Positions 1-8,369 of a stretch of 64,000 nucleotides of DNA are shown here, piece after piece (the stretch's first letter is position 1; the number at the start of each line of letters is the position of its first letter). The DNA comes from Streptomyces sp. NBC_01294 (GTDB taxonomy: Bacteria > Actinomycetota > Actinomycetes > Streptomycetales > Streptomycetaceae), in the NCBI RefSeq assembly GCF_035917235.1, contig NZ_CP108423.1, positions 1,426,001 through 1,490,000 of the forward strand, written 5' to 3'. Below the pieces are notes generated by a model, which worked only from the letters and a program-made list of their open reading frames with translations, was not told the origin of the DNA and did no database searches. A program made the position numbers and the translations under genes.

Positions 1-147
1 CTTGATGAGGGTGGACTTGCCGGCGCCGTTGTCGCCGAGGACACAGGTGATCTCGCCCGCCGAGACCTCCAGGGAGACCCCTTGGAGGGCGCGGATGTTG
101 CCGTAGTACTTGCTGACCTCGGTCAGCTTCACCAGGGGGGTGGTCAT
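1..147 (-). CDS. Sugar ABC transporter ATP-binding protein, N-terminal part (cut by window edge)
   Basis: Only the first 49 residues are present. They contain a complete Walker A (LGDNGAGKST) that ends the fragment at residue 49. The start ATG overlaps the stop of the upstream permease gene by ATGA, so it is the last visible gene of a binding protein-permease-ATPase operon. Short-linker sugar ATPases of the RbsA/FrcA type are the usual partners of this permease class. Whether it has one or two ATPase domains cannot be seen here. Confidence 0.9.
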   Translation of the reverse strand, partial: MTTPLVKLTEVSKYYGNIRALQGVSLEVSAGEITCVLGDNGAGKSTLIK

Positions 148-1178
148 GCGCGTGCCTCCGCCCGCTTGCGGACCCATGCGTTGAGGAGCGTGGCCAGGAG
201 GAGCATCGCGCCGAGGAAGAACTTGAACCAGTCCGGGTTCCACTGGGCGTAGACGATGCCGTTGCTGGTCATGCCGAAGATGAAGGCGCCGACCGCCGAG
301 CCGATGGCGGAGCCGTAGCCGCCGGTCATCAGACACCCGCCGATGACGGCCGCGATGATGTAGAGGAACTCGTTGCCCACGCCCTCGCCCGACTGGACCA
401 CGTCGTACGAGAAGAGGATGTGCTGGCCGGAGATCCAGGCGCACAGGGCGACGCCCATGTAGAGGCCGATACGGGTCTTCACGACGGGCACGCCGGTCGC
501 GCGGGCCGCGTCGGCCCCGCCGCCCACGGCGAAGATCCAGTTCCCGGCGCGGGTGCGCAGCAGGATCCAGGTGGCGACGGCGACCAGGATCAGCCACCAC
601 AGGATGGTGATCTTGAGGGTGACCGAGCCGACGGTCCACTGCGAGGCGAAAAGGGCGCGGGCGGAGGAGAAGCCCTCCATGTCGGCGATGGTCTTGGTGG
701 AGACCGTGCCGCTGATCAGCTTGGTGAAGCCGAGGTTCAGGCCGGTCAGCATCAGGAAGGTGCCGAGCGTGATGATGAAGCTGGGCAGTTTCGTACGCGT
801 CAGCATGAAGCCGTTGAAGAAGCCGATGGCCAGGGTGACCAGGAGCGACACCAGAACGCCGACCCAGACGTTGGCGGTCATCTGGTAGCTGAACATCGAG
901 CTCACCAGCGCCGAGGTCGTGACCATGACACCCGCGGAGAGGTCGAACTCCCCGCCGATCATCAGCAGGGCCACCGGGGCGGCCATGATCCCGATGGTGG
1001 AGGCCGAGTACAGGATCGTGCTGAGGCTGGACGCCTGCAGGAAGCTGGGCGCGGCGATGGAGAAGAAGACGAAGACGGCGACGGCGCCGACCACCGAGCC
1101 CAGCTCCGGGCGGCCGAGCAGCTTGCGCACGGTGGAGGTGGGCGCGAGCCGTTCGTCCACGCCGGTGTGCGTGCTCAT
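144..1178 (-). CDS. Sugar ABC transporter permease, RbsC/FrcC type
   Basis: A 344-residue integral membrane protein of the BPD_transp_2 family (ribose/xylose/inositol-type permeases). About 9-10 hydrophobic segments are visible, and the cytoplasmic loop around residue 220 (GGGADAARATGV) matches the ATPase-coupling loop of RbsC relatives. It would form the membrane channel for sugar or polyol uptake. The start ATG overlaps the stop of the binding-protein gene (ATGA) and its own stop overlaps the ATPase start, so the three genes are translationally coupled. The substrate is not readable from the sequence; the divergent dehydrogenase suggests a polyol such as inositol, which is inference. Confidence 0.92.
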   Translation of the reverse strand: MSTHTGVDERLAPTSTVRKLLGRPELGSVVGAVAVFVFFSIAAPSFLQASSLSTILYSASTIGIMAAPVALLMIGGEFDLSAGVMVTTSALVSSMFSYQMTANVWVGVLVSLLVTLAIGFFNGFMLTRTKLPSFIITLGTFLMLTGLNLGFTKLISGTVSTKTIADMEGFSSARALFASQWTVGSVTLKITILWWLILVAVATWILLRTRAGNWIFAVGGGADAARATGVPVVKTRIGLYMGVALCAWISGQHILFSYDVVQSGEGVGNEFLYIIAAVIGGCLMTGGYGSAIGSAVGAFIFGMTSNGIVYAQWNPDWFKFFLGAMLLLATLLNAWVRKRAEARA

Positions 1179-2185
1179 CGGCTGCCCCGCTTGATGAACT
1201 CCTCCAGCTTGGCGGCCTCGGCGGCCGTGACGATCTGCGGTCCGGTGAGCACCGGGCGGCCGCCGCCGAGCACGTTCGCGTTGTAGCGGTAGAGCCAGAG
1301 CAGGTCGACGGCCTCGTAGCCCTGGAGGTAGGGCTGCTGGTCGACGGCGAAGCCGAGGGCGCCGGACGCGAGGTCGCGGGCGACGGACTCGTTCAGGTCG
1401 AAGGTGTCCACCTCGGCCTTGCTGCCCGCCGCGTCCTTCGCCTTGACCGCGGTGGGGGCGAAGGGAGCGCCGAGGGTCAGGATCGCGTCGATGGACGGGT
1501 CCGCCTGCAGCTTGGCCTGCACGGCCGCCTGGACGGAGGGCATGTTGGTGCCCTCGACGTACAGGTTCTCCATGGTGCCGGAGAAGGTCTTCTTGGCCCC
1601 GGCGCAGCGCTGTTCGTGGCCGACGTTGCCCTGCTCGTGCAGGACGCAGACGGCCTTCTTCTTCCCGCGCTTGCTCAGCTCGGTGCCGACCGCCTCGCCG
1701 GCGATCTGCTCGTCCTGGCCGATGTGGGTGAGCGCCCCGTACGCGGCGGACTGGGCGGAGCCGGAATTGACCGTGACCACCGGGATGCCGGCCTTGACGG
1801 CCTTGGCGACGACGTCCTTGAGGGCCTCGGGCTTGGCCAGGCTCACGATGATCCCGTCGACCTTCTGGTCGATGGCGTTCTGCACGAACTGCGCCTGCTG
1901 CTGCGCCTGGTCGTCGTGGGCGTAGACGAAGTTGATGTTGTCCTTCGCCGCGGCCTCCTTGGCGCCCTTCTGGACGATGTCCCAGAAGGTGTCGCCGTCG
2001 CCCGCGTGCGTGACCATCGCGAAGGTCCAGCGCGGGGTGGAGACGGCGGGCCGGCCCTGCGCCTCGGCCTTCGCCCGCTCCTCGGCGCGCTTGCCGCCGG
2101 TACTGCTGCAGCCCGCGAGCGAGGCCCCCAGTACCGCCGCGAGCACGGCGCCCACGACGCGCACCCCTGTCCGAACCCTAGCCAC
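1175..2185 (-). CDS. Sugar ABC transporter substrate-binding lipoprotein
   Basis: A periplasmic-binding-protein-like (Peripla_BP_4/RbsB) lipoprotein of 336 residues. The N-terminus has an arginine-bearing hydrophobic signal and a lipobox LAGC with the lipidated cysteine at residue 26. GTG at 2185 is chosen because an AGGGAAGGG ribosome site lies about 9 bases upstream; TTG/GTG codons at 2212 and 2209 are in frame but would lengthen the signal. It should capture the substrate outside the membrane and deliver it to the adjacent permease. Two 15-bp direct repeats lie directly upstream. Confidence 0.9.
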   Translation of the reverse strand: MARVRTGVRVVGAVLAAVLGASLAGCSSTGGKRAEERAKAEAQGRPAVSTPRWTFAMVTHAGDGDTFWDIVQKGAKEAAAKDNINFVYAHDDQAQQQAQFVQNAIDQKVDGIIVSLAKPEALKDVVAKAVKAGIPVVTVNSGSAQSAAYGALTHIGQDEQIAGEAVGTELSKRGKKKAVCVLHEQGNVGHEQRCAGAKKTFSGTMENLYVEGTNMPSVQAAVQAKLQADPSIDAILTLGAPFAPTAVKAKDAAGSKAEVDTFDLNESVARDLASGALGFAVDQQPYLQGYEAVDLLWLYRYNANVLGGGRPVLTGPQIVTAAEAAKLEEFIKRGSR

Positions 2186-2204
2186 GTCGCCGCGCCCTTC
2201 CCTC

Positions 2205-2385
2205 GTCACCAATTCGGTCCGTCGTCGAGCCGGTCACCAATCCGGTCAATCCGGCTCCATTCCGGTCCAGCCGCTCAGTATCCGCCACAGTCGACCATGA
2301 AGGGTCATCGGGGCACGCTCGGTCAGGTTGACATGCGCGGGCGGATTGACAGGTTCCGCCGACAGGGTCAGGTTGAGTGCATGCG
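2205..2385. promoter_or_regulatory. Divergent promoter region with two families of direct repeats
   Basis: Between the ABC operon (minus) and the dehydrogenase (plus), GTCACCAATTCGGTC at 2205-2219 recurs as GTCACCAATCCGGTC at 2233-2247, with a weaker copy (ATTCCGGTC) near 2259. A second repeat, GGTCAGGTTGA, occurs at 2321-2331 and 2366-2376, the latter just before the dehydrogenase start. Repeats at a divergent sugar promoter are probably operators, but no regulator gene is in view. Confidence 0.4.
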
Positions 2386-3394
2386 CATCGGGCTGATCGG
2401 AACGGGCCGGATCGGGTCCTTCCACGCGGCGGTACTGGCCCGCCACCCAGAGGCGGGCTCGCTCCTGCTCGCGGACGCCGATCCCGCGCGGGCGGCACGC
2501 CTCGCCGACCGGCTCGGGGCCACCGCCGCGCCCTCCGTGGAGCAGGTCTTCACCTGGGGCGTGGACGCGGTCGTGGTGGCGTCCGCGACCGAGGCACACG
2601 CGGACCTCGTCGTACGGGCGGTCCGCGGCGGGCTGCCGGTCTTCTGCGAGAAACCGCTGGCCCCGGACCTGAAACGGTCCCTCGCGGCGCTGCGGGAGGT
2701 CGCCGCCGCGGGCGGGCTGCTCCAGGTGGGCTTCATGCGCCGCTTCGACGCGGGCTACGGCACGGCCCGCGAGCTGGTCCGTTCGGGCTCCCTGGGACGG
2801 CTGCACACCGTCCGGACGATGACGGCCGATCCGGCGCCGCCGGCCGCCGCGTACCTGGCGACCTCCGGCGGGCTCTACCGGGACTGCCTGGTGCACGACT
2901 TCGACATGGTGCGCTGGGTGACCGGGCACGAGGTGGTCGAGGTGTACGCGGCCGGGTCGGACGCGGGGCCCGCCCTGTTCCGGGAGACGGGCGACATCGA
3001 CACGGCGGCCGCGGTGCTGACGCTGGACGACGGCACCCTGGTCACGGCGACCGGAACCCGTTGCAACGGCGCCGGCTACGACGTGCGGATGGAGCTGGCC
3101 GGGGAGCTGGACCAGGTCTCGGTCGGGCTGGACGACCGGACGCCGATCGCCTCGACCGAACCGCACGGCCCGCCCCCGGCGAGCAAGCCGTGGACGGGCT
3201 TCCTGGAACGGTTCGCCCCGGCGTACGAGGCCGAGCTGGCGGCCTTCGTGCAGCTGGTGCGCGGCGGGGGCCCCAATCCCTGCGACGGCCGGGAGGCGCT
3301 CGCCGCGTTCCGGATCGCGGAGGCCTGCGAACTCTCGCGCCGGGAGCGGCGCCGGGTCCGGCTGGAGGAGCTCCCGGACCTGCCGGTCCTCTGA
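2381..3394 (+). CDS. Gfo/Idh/MocA family oxidoreductase (inositol 2-dehydrogenase-like)
   Basis: A 337-residue NAD(P)-dependent sugar/polyol dehydrogenase. The Rossmann motif GTGRIGSFHA is at residues 7-16, the family EKP motif at 90-92 (Lys91 is the usual catalytic lysine), and a D..HDFDM segment near residues 165-175 supplies the usual catalytic histidine. It is close to IolG-type myo-inositol 2-dehydrogenases, which oxidise the axial hydroxyl to a ketone. It is transcribed divergently from a sugar ABC operon, suggesting import and first oxidation of the same compound. Exact substrate unproven. The ATG at 2381 gives the Rossmann fold directly at the N-terminus. Confidence 0.85.
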   Translation: MRIGLIGTGRIGSFHAAVLARHPEAGSLLLADADPARAARLADRLGATAAPSVEQVFTWGVDAVVVASATEAHADLVVRAVRGGLPVFCEKPLAPDLKRSLAALREVAAAGGLLQVGFMRRFDAGYGTARELVRSGSLGRLHTVRTMTADPAPPAAAYLATSGGLYRDCLVHDFDMVRWVTGHEVVEVYAAGSDAGPALFRETGDIDTAAAVLTLDDGTLVTATGTRCNGAGYDVRMELAGELDQVSVGLDDRTPIASTEPHGPPPASKPWTGFLERFAPAYEAELAAFVQLVRGGGPNPCDGREALAAFRIAEACELSRRERRRVRLEELPDLPVL

Positions 3395-3472
3395 GCGCGC
3401 GGGCATCGGGCGGGGCATTGGGCCACCCTAAGGCGGGTGCTCACCCCTGGCTGCGGCGTTTTCCGGACACCC

Positions 3473-4450
3473 TCAGCCGGCGGCCGGGGCGGTGACGGGG
3501 GCAGGGACGGGGACAGCGGCGGGGACTGGGACGGCGGCGGAGGTGACCGCTCGGCGGCCCCACGCGGTGCCCACGAGGACCAGCGCCATGCCGGCGTAGC
3601 CCAGCGGGCCCAGGTGCTCGCCGCCGATGGCGATGCCGGCGACGGCCGCCCACAGGGGCTCGGTGCCGAGCAGCAGGCTGACCCGGGAGGGCGAGGTACG
3701 GCGTACGGCCCACATCTGCACGAAGAAGGCGAAGAGGGTGCAGAAGACGGAGAGGAAGGCCAGGCCCGCCCACTGCGCGGCCCCGAAGCCGGCGGCGGCC
3801 GCCCAGGGCGTCGCCCCGGTCCCCGGCACGGCGGCCAGCAGCGCGAAGACGAGGACGGCGCCGCCGAGCTGCACGGTGGTCAGGGACAGCGAGTCGGCGT
3901 CCTGCACGGCCTCGACCCGGGCCATCAGCAGGACGTGCAGGGTGCGGGCGAGCGCGGCGCCGAGGATGAGCAGGTCGCCGAGGCCGGGCGCGGTGAAGCC
4001 GGCGCCCTGGGTCAGCAGCACGACGCCCGCGACGGACACGCCGGCGGCGCCGAGGAAGGCCGCGGACGGCGCCCGCCGCCTCACCGCGGATTCGGCGAGC
4101 GGAGTGAAGATCATGGTCAGGCTGATGATCAGCCCGGCGTTGGTCGCGGAGGTGTGGACGACCCCGTAGGTCTCCAGCAGGAAGATCCCGCCGAGTACGA
4201 GGCCCAGTCCCCCGGCGCCGCGCAGCTGGGCCGGGCCGAGCGCGCGCAGCCGCGCCCAACCGGCGACGACCAGGACGGGCAGGACCAGGGCGAACCGGAG
4301 CACCAGGACGGCGATCACGGTGTGCGTGGTGGTGATGCCCTTGGCCGCGAGATAGCTGCCGCCCCAGACGACGGCGACGGCCAGCACGGGCAGATCGGCG
4401 AGCCAGGCCCGGCGGGGGGCGGCTTCGGGGGCCGGCGAGATCACGGTCAT
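3473..4450 (-). CDS. EamA/DMT-superfamily transporter
   Basis: A 325-residue membrane protein with ten predicted hydrophobic helices arranged as two EamA repeats, typical of drug/metabolite exporters of the RhaT/YdcZ class. The first repeat begins with WGGSYLAAKG, matching the family WGxxF/Y motif. The C-terminus is a PVPAPVP-rich low-complexity tail. It stands alone between convergent and divergent neighbours, so the cargo is unknown. A GGGAG ribosome site precedes the ATG at 4450. Confidence 0.85.
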   Translation of the reverse strand: MTVISPAPEAAPRRAWLADLPVLAVAVVWGGSYLAAKGITTTHTVIAVLVLRFALVLPVLVVAGWARLRALGPAQLRGAGGLGLVLGGIFLLETYGVVHTSATNAGLIISLTMIFTPLAESAVRRRAPSAAFLGAAGVSVAGVVLLTQGAGFTAPGLGDLLILGAALARTLHVLLMARVEAVQDADSLSLTTVQLGGAVLVFALLAAVPGTGATPWAAAAGFGAAQWAGLAFLSVFCTLFAFFVQMWAVRRTSPSRVSLLLGTEPLWAAVAGIAIGGEHLGPLGYAGMALVLVGTAWGRRAVTSAAVPVPAAVPVPAPVTAPAAG

Positions 4451-4584
4451 CGGAGGTCTCCCATGTCGCGGGACAGGTGGAGACTTCGGCGGCTCGCACG
4501 GGTGCGGGGCACACCGTACCGGAGTCGATCATGCGGGGCGACCTCTTTCCGGGCCGCCCGCACCGGACCCGTAGCATCGGGCTC

Positions 4585-4953
4585 ATGGCTGATCTCTACG
4601 CCCTGGACCTGGCGTTCGACCTGCTCGACACCACGCCCGACGACGTGCTCGCGGAGGTGCGGCGCCAGTTGACGGGGGACGGACTGTTCTCGGCCCGGGG
4701 CCCGGCATGGCGGGTCGGCGGCATGCTCGTCGGCGAGTTCGCACCGACCGACCGCGGCGGCTGGGCCCTGACCACCCGCCAGGAGGTCCACGAGGAACAG
4801 TTCCCGGACCTGGAGGACCTCCTGCTGCTCCTGGCCCCCCACGTCCGCCCGCCGGGCCCGGTCGGCCGCCTCCGCCACCACGAACACGAGTCCCCGGACC
4901 TGCTGGTCCTCCGCGAGGGCCGCGTGGTCCAACTCGCCCTGGACCCCCGGTAG
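4585..4953 (+). CDS. Hypothetical protein, 122 aa
   Basis: A soluble acidic protein with no signal or membrane segment and a strand/helix pattern. It starts MADLYALDLAFDL and is rich in Glu, Asp and Arg. I do not recognise a family. Codon use has the strong G/C third position of real Streptomyces genes. It is followed 26 bases later by another small unknown gene in the same direction, so the two may be co-transcribed. Confidence 0.7.
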   Translation: MADLYALDLAFDLLDTTPDDVLAEVRRQLTGDGLFSARGPAWRVGGMLVGEFAPTDRGGWALTTRQEVHEEQFPDLEDLLLLLAPHVRPPGPVGRLRHHEHESPDLLVLREGRVVQLALDPR

Positions 4954-4979
4954 GGGGTGTGTCTGTGTAGCCTGCCGGC

Positions 4980-5432
4980 ATGGCTGGGACCTGGGACGAA
5001 GAGCGGCTGATCGCGGACGGGTTCCGGCGCGTGTACGCCGAGCTGGACTGGCACGACGGCCCGCGCGCGGGCCTCGCCGACATCGACGGCAGGCCGCACT
5101 ACTTCCGGAGCCACGACTACGACCAGGCCGATGAGGCCGACGAGTACGTCGTGTGGCCGGCGAGCGAGGCCGCGGTGGTGCTGGAGCGCGAGCAGTGGGC
5201 GATCTTCGCCAGGTGGAACCAGCGCCGCGAAGCAGGGGCGGCCGGTCCGGAGAGTCATCCGGGACACGGCGGCGTCGACGCCCGCTACGACGAGCTGACC
5301 CGGCTGCTCGCCCCGCACCGGCAGCCGGCGGACGATGCGCTCCGGCTGGTCGGCGAGGTGCGGTTCGACGACGGCGCCCGCTACCGGGCCGACGGCGTCG
5401 ACTACTGGTTCCGCTGGCATCCGAGCAGGTGA
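4980..5432 (+). CDS. Hypothetical protein, 150 aa
   Basis: An acidic, aromatic-rich soluble protein (many Trp, Tyr, Asp) with no cysteine pair or metal motif that I can see. The C-terminal part (VRFDDGARYRADGVDYWFRWHP) reads like a small beta-sheet domain. Third-position G/C use supports coding. It lies 26 bases after the previous small gene and converges on the RibD-like reductase. No function proposed. Confidence 0.7.
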   Translation: MAGTWDEERLIADGFRRVYAELDWHDGPRAGLADIDGRPHYFRSHDYDQADEADEYVVWPASEAAVVLEREQWAIFARWNQRREAGAAGPESHPGHGGVDARYDELTRLLAPHRQPADDALRLVGEVRFDDGARYRADGVDYWFRWHPSR

Positions 5433-5466
5433 GGACGGAGCCGACGCCCTCCACCCGCCCGTCTGC

Positions 5467-6081
5467 TCACCCGACCGTGCCGAAGGCGGCCCGCCCCGTC
5501 GGACGGTAGGTGTGGATGGCCGTGCCGGCCGGGGTCGTACGGGAGGCGGTCAGCTCGTAGGCGGTCGGCAGTCCCCCGGTGGGGAACAGCCGCCGGCCGG
5601 TCCCGAGCACCACCGGGAACACCAGCAGATTGATCTCGTCCACGAGGTCCCGGGCCAGCAGCCACTGCGCGAGCTGTCCGCTGCCGTGCACCTGGAGCTC
5701 CCCGTCCAGCTCGTCCTTGGCCCGCACGATCTCGCTCTGCAGGTGCTCCCCGTCGAGCACGGTGGCCGGCCCCCAGGCCGGCTCGTCCAGGGTGGTGGAG
5801 GCCACGTACTTGTGCAGCCGGTTCAGCTTGGCCGGGACGGGGTCGGCGGGGTCGTCGTGCTCCGGCCAGTACGCGGCGAAGATCTCGTACGTCCGCCGCC
5901 CGAGCAGAAACGCCTCGGCCCGGCCGAACACCTCGGTGACGAACTCCCCCATCCCCTCATCGGCGAACGGCGCGACCCACCCGCCGTACTCGAACCCCCC
6001 GCCCCGGTCCTCGTCGGGCCCCCCGGGCGCCTGCATCACGCCGTCCAGCGTCACAAAGGTGGTCAGTGTCAGCTTCCCCAT
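5467..6081 (-). CDS. Dihydrofolate reductase-family protein (RibD C-terminal-like)
   Basis: A 204-residue protein of the RibD_C/YyaP family of NADPH-dependent reductases. The N-terminus MGKLTLTTFVTLDGVMQAPG is the family hallmark; FLLGRRTYEIF and the C-terminal GTGRRLFP segment are the usual cofactor-binding blocks. The ATG at 6081 is preceded by GAGGAG; an in-frame ATG at 6162 would add unrelated sequence. Members are generally orphan reductases of unknown substrate in actinobacteria. Confidence 0.85.
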   Translation of the reverse strand: MGKLTLTTFVTLDGVMQAPGGPDEDRGGGFEYGGWVAPFADEGMGEFVTEVFGRAEAFLLGRRTYEIFAAYWPEHDDPADPVPAKLNRLHKYVASTTLDEPAWGPATVLDGEHLQSEIVRAKDELDGELQVHGSGQLAQWLLARDLVDEINLLVFPVVLGTGRRLFPTGGLPTAYELTASRTTPAGTAIHTYRPTGRAAFGTVG

Positions 6082-6280
6082 GGCCCTGCGCTCCTCGCTC
6101 GGTCGGTCCCTGCACGAATGCAGACTCCCGGACCCACCGGAACTCATCGCGACGCCACGCATGCCCCCACCCGTTTCGCCCGTTCCGGCGCCGGGGAACG
6201 CCAGGTCGGATTACCGCCAGCGGTGTTGATCCCGCAGGGATTTGATTGAAGCAGAAACCAATCGATGCGGGAGGAACGAC

Positions 6281-7018
6281 ATGGACAGCAGCAGCACCGT
6301 GGCGCTGGTGACCGGTGGGAGCAGGGGGATCGGGGCGGCCGTCGCGTTGCGGCTCGCCGAGGACGGGGTGGACGTCGCCCTCACCTACGTCAGCGACGCG
6401 GAGGCGGCGGCCGAGGTCGTCGGGAAGGTCGAGGCGCTCGGGCGGCGGGCGCTGGCCGTGCGGGCCGATGCCGGGGATCCCGGCGCCGCCGGGGCGGTGG
6501 TGGAGCGGGTCGTGCGGGAGTTCGGGCAGCTCGACGTGCTGGTCAACAACGCCGGCGTGGGCCTGCTCGGGCCGCTCGAGGGCCTGGCTCCGGCCGACGT
6601 CGAGCGCGTACTCGCCGTCAACGTGCGCGGGGTGTTCCACACCACGCAGGCGGCGGCCGCGCACCTCGGCTCCGGCGGGCGGATCATCACCATCGGCAGC
6701 TGCATGACCCAGCGGGTGCCGGGGCCGGGCGGAACGCTCTACGCCATGAGCAAGTCGGCGCTGACCGGGTTCAACAAGGCCCTCGCCCGGGAGTTGGGCG
6801 AGCGCGGGATCACCGCGAACCTCGTGCACCCGGGGCCGGTGGACACGGACATGAACCCGGCGGACGGACCGTACGCGGGTCCGCAGGCGGCGATGACGAC
6901 CCTCGGGCGGTTCGGGGCGCCGCGGGAGGTGGCGGCCGTGGTGTCGTTCCTCGCGGGGCCGGACGCCTCGTACGTGACGGGGGCGGAGTTCGCGGTGGAC
7001 GGCGGGCACGCCGCGTAG
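6281..7018 (+). CDS. SDR family oxidoreductase
   Basis: A 245-residue classical short-chain dehydrogenase, FabG-like. The cofactor motif TGGSRGIG is at residues 10-17, NNAGVG around 90, the catalytic Ser in the ITIGSCM segment near 140, and the YxxxK pair in YAMSKSAL near 155. The ATG is preceded by GGGAGGAA. It probably reduces or oxidises a small carbonyl compound with NAD(P)H. The promoter region carries GATTG (6244-6248) and its complement CAATC (6259-6263) as an imperfect inverted repeat that could serve an ArsR/TetR-type regulator. Confidence 0.9.
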   Translation: MDSSSTVALVTGGSRGIGAAVALRLAEDGVDVALTYVSDAEAAAEVVGKVEALGRRALAVRADAGDPGAAGAVVERVVREFGQLDVLVNNAGVGLLGPLEGLAPADVERVLAVNVRGVFHTTQAAAAHLGSGGRIITIGSCMTQRVPGPGGTLYAMSKSALTGFNKALARELGERGITANLVHPGPVDTDMNPADGPYAGPQAAMTTLGRFGAPREVAAVVSFLAGPDASYVTGAEFAVDGGHAA

Positions 7019-7105
7019 CTCTCGGGCCGGGCGTGCGGAGCCCTCTGCCGGGCGGGCGGGCGGGGATCGGGGCCGTGCGCCTGGTGGGCTGGTGCGGGCC
7101 GCGTG

Positions 7106-7155
7106 CACGGGGCTCCGCCCCGGACCCCGCGCCTCAAACGCCGGCGGGGCTGGAA
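7106..7155. repeat. Dispersed Streptomyces-type GC-rich intergenic repeat
   Basis: The segment contains GGGGCTCCGCCCC at 7109-7121 followed by a CAAACGCCGGCGGGGCTGG block. In my experience of Streptomyces genomes this composite occurs in many intergenic regions. It is non-coding and can fold into two short hairpins. Its role is unknown. Confidence 0.5.
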
Positions 7156-7196
7156 GGCACCCCGCGCCCCGGAATGGCGGCAGGCAGAGCATGCGA

Positions 7197-7230
7197 GCGC
7201 GCCCCGAAGGTGTCGGCCTTCGGGGCGCGC
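7197..7230. terminator. Convergent intrinsic terminator
   Basis: A perfect 14-bp stem, 7197-7210 pairing with 7217-7230, with a six-base loop. It lies between the SDR gene (plus) and allantoicase (minus) and can serve both directions. No U-tract follows, as usual in Streptomyces. Confidence 0.75.
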
Positions 7231-7247
7231 GTCGCACTGGTTCCGGA

Positions 7248-8366
7248 CTAGCCGCCCAGTTCCTGGTGGCGGGCCGTCAGTGCCGCGGCGCCGGACTCCG
7301 TCAGGGAGCCGAACAGGCGCAGGCGGGAGAAGCCGCCGTCCGGGAAGATGTCGATCCGGACGTGCGTGCCGACCGCCGGGGCGTCCAGGACGAAGCGGTG
7401 GTTGGTGTCGGGCTGCAGGCGGGTGCGCGGCAGGAACTCCGTCCACTCGCCCTCCTCGCCCGTCTTGACCGACAGCGAGGCCCAGCCGGCCGAGTTGCCC
7501 TTGAGGTACGCGGTGTCGATCTCGACGGCGCGGATCTCGGACTCGGCGACGAGCTGGTAGCGGATCCAGTCGTTGCCGTTGTCGCGGCGGCGCGCGGTCT
7601 CCCAGCCGTCGTCCATCTTGCGGGAGCGGCCCGGGTTGATGGTGTTGGCCGGCGGGGAGTAGAAGCGGTTGGAGGCGTCCTGGACGGAGCCGCCGTTCTC
7701 CAGGGCCGCCACGTCGAAGGAGCCGAGCGCGTCGAGCCACTTCGGGTCGGGCAGGACCTCGCCGTGGACGCGCAGGCGGGCGATGCCGCCGTCGGGGTGC
7801 TGGTTGACGCGCAGGTGCGTGAAGCGCTGCGGGGCGTCGACCTCGAAGCCGTTGGCCGCGTGGCCGCCGACCGGGGTGCGGGCGACGATGGTCGTCCACT
7901 TCACGTCGTCGCCCTGGAGCTCCTCCGGGGTCGGCGCGAGGGCGCCCTCCCAGTTGGTGGCCTCGATGGAGACGGCCTGCGGCATGTTGCCGCGGAAGTG
8001 GGCGGTGTCGACGACGATGCCGCGGATAACGCCGGGGGCGCCCAGGCGTACGAGCGCCCAGTCGTGGTCCTCGGGGGTCGGCCAGGGCTGGGTGGCGGAG
8101 ATGCCGCGGCGGCGGCGGGTCTCCCAGCCGTCCATGACCTTGCCCTTGTGGCCGAAGTCCTCGGGGTCGAAGTGCGCGGCCTCGGAGATCAGCAGGTTCT
8201 CGCGCTGGGCGAAGAACTCGTCGTTGGCGGCGATGACACCGGCGCCCAGCTCACGGGCGGCGAGGTTCGCGTACTGGGTGAAGGGGAAGTCCGCGGTGCG
8301 GTAGTCCGCATACGGGTCGCCGCCTCCGTACGGGTTCGCGTTGCCGGTGAAGGATTCAATCGCCAC
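7248..8366 (-). CDS. alc: Allantoicase
   Basis: Allantoicase hydrolyses allantoate to (S)-ureidoglycolate and urea, the second step after allantoinase. The protein of 372 residues has the usual tandem-repeat build: two beta-jelly-roll halves, each with a DGWETxRRR block (near residues 84 and 242) and a second DAP/F..H segment (THLRVN, THVRID). It is preceded by allantoinase with a 3-bp gap, so the two are one operon read from the allB promoter and its operator boxes. A strong hairpin follows. Confidence 0.95.
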   Translation of the reverse strand: MAIESFTGNANPYGGGDPYADYRTADFPFTQYANLAARELGAGVIAANDEFFAQRENLLISEAAHFDPEDFGHKGKVMDGWETRRRRGISATQPWPTPEDHDWALVRLGAPGVIRGIVVDTAHFRGNMPQAVSIEATNWEGALAPTPEELQGDDVKWTTIVARTPVGGHAANGFEVDAPQRFTHLRVNQHPDGGIARLRVHGEVLPDPKWLDALGSFDVAALENGGSVQDASNRFYSPPANTINPGRSRKMDDGWETARRRDNGNDWIRYQLVAESEIRAVEIDTAYLKGNSAGWASLSVKTGEEGEWTEFLPRTRLQPDTNHRFVLDAPAVGTHVRIDIFPDGGFSRLRLFGSLTESGAAALTARHQELGG

Positions 8367-8369
8367 TGG

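Noticed and set aside
1616..3394. Long open frame on the plus strand reaching through the binding-protein gene into the dehydrogenase
   Set aside because: The first half is antisense to the lipoprotein gene and has no ribosome site; only the part from 2381 shows family motifs.
7106..7155. Degenerate mobile element
   Set aside because: It looks like a common Streptomyces intergenic repeat, with no coding capacity or target duplication.
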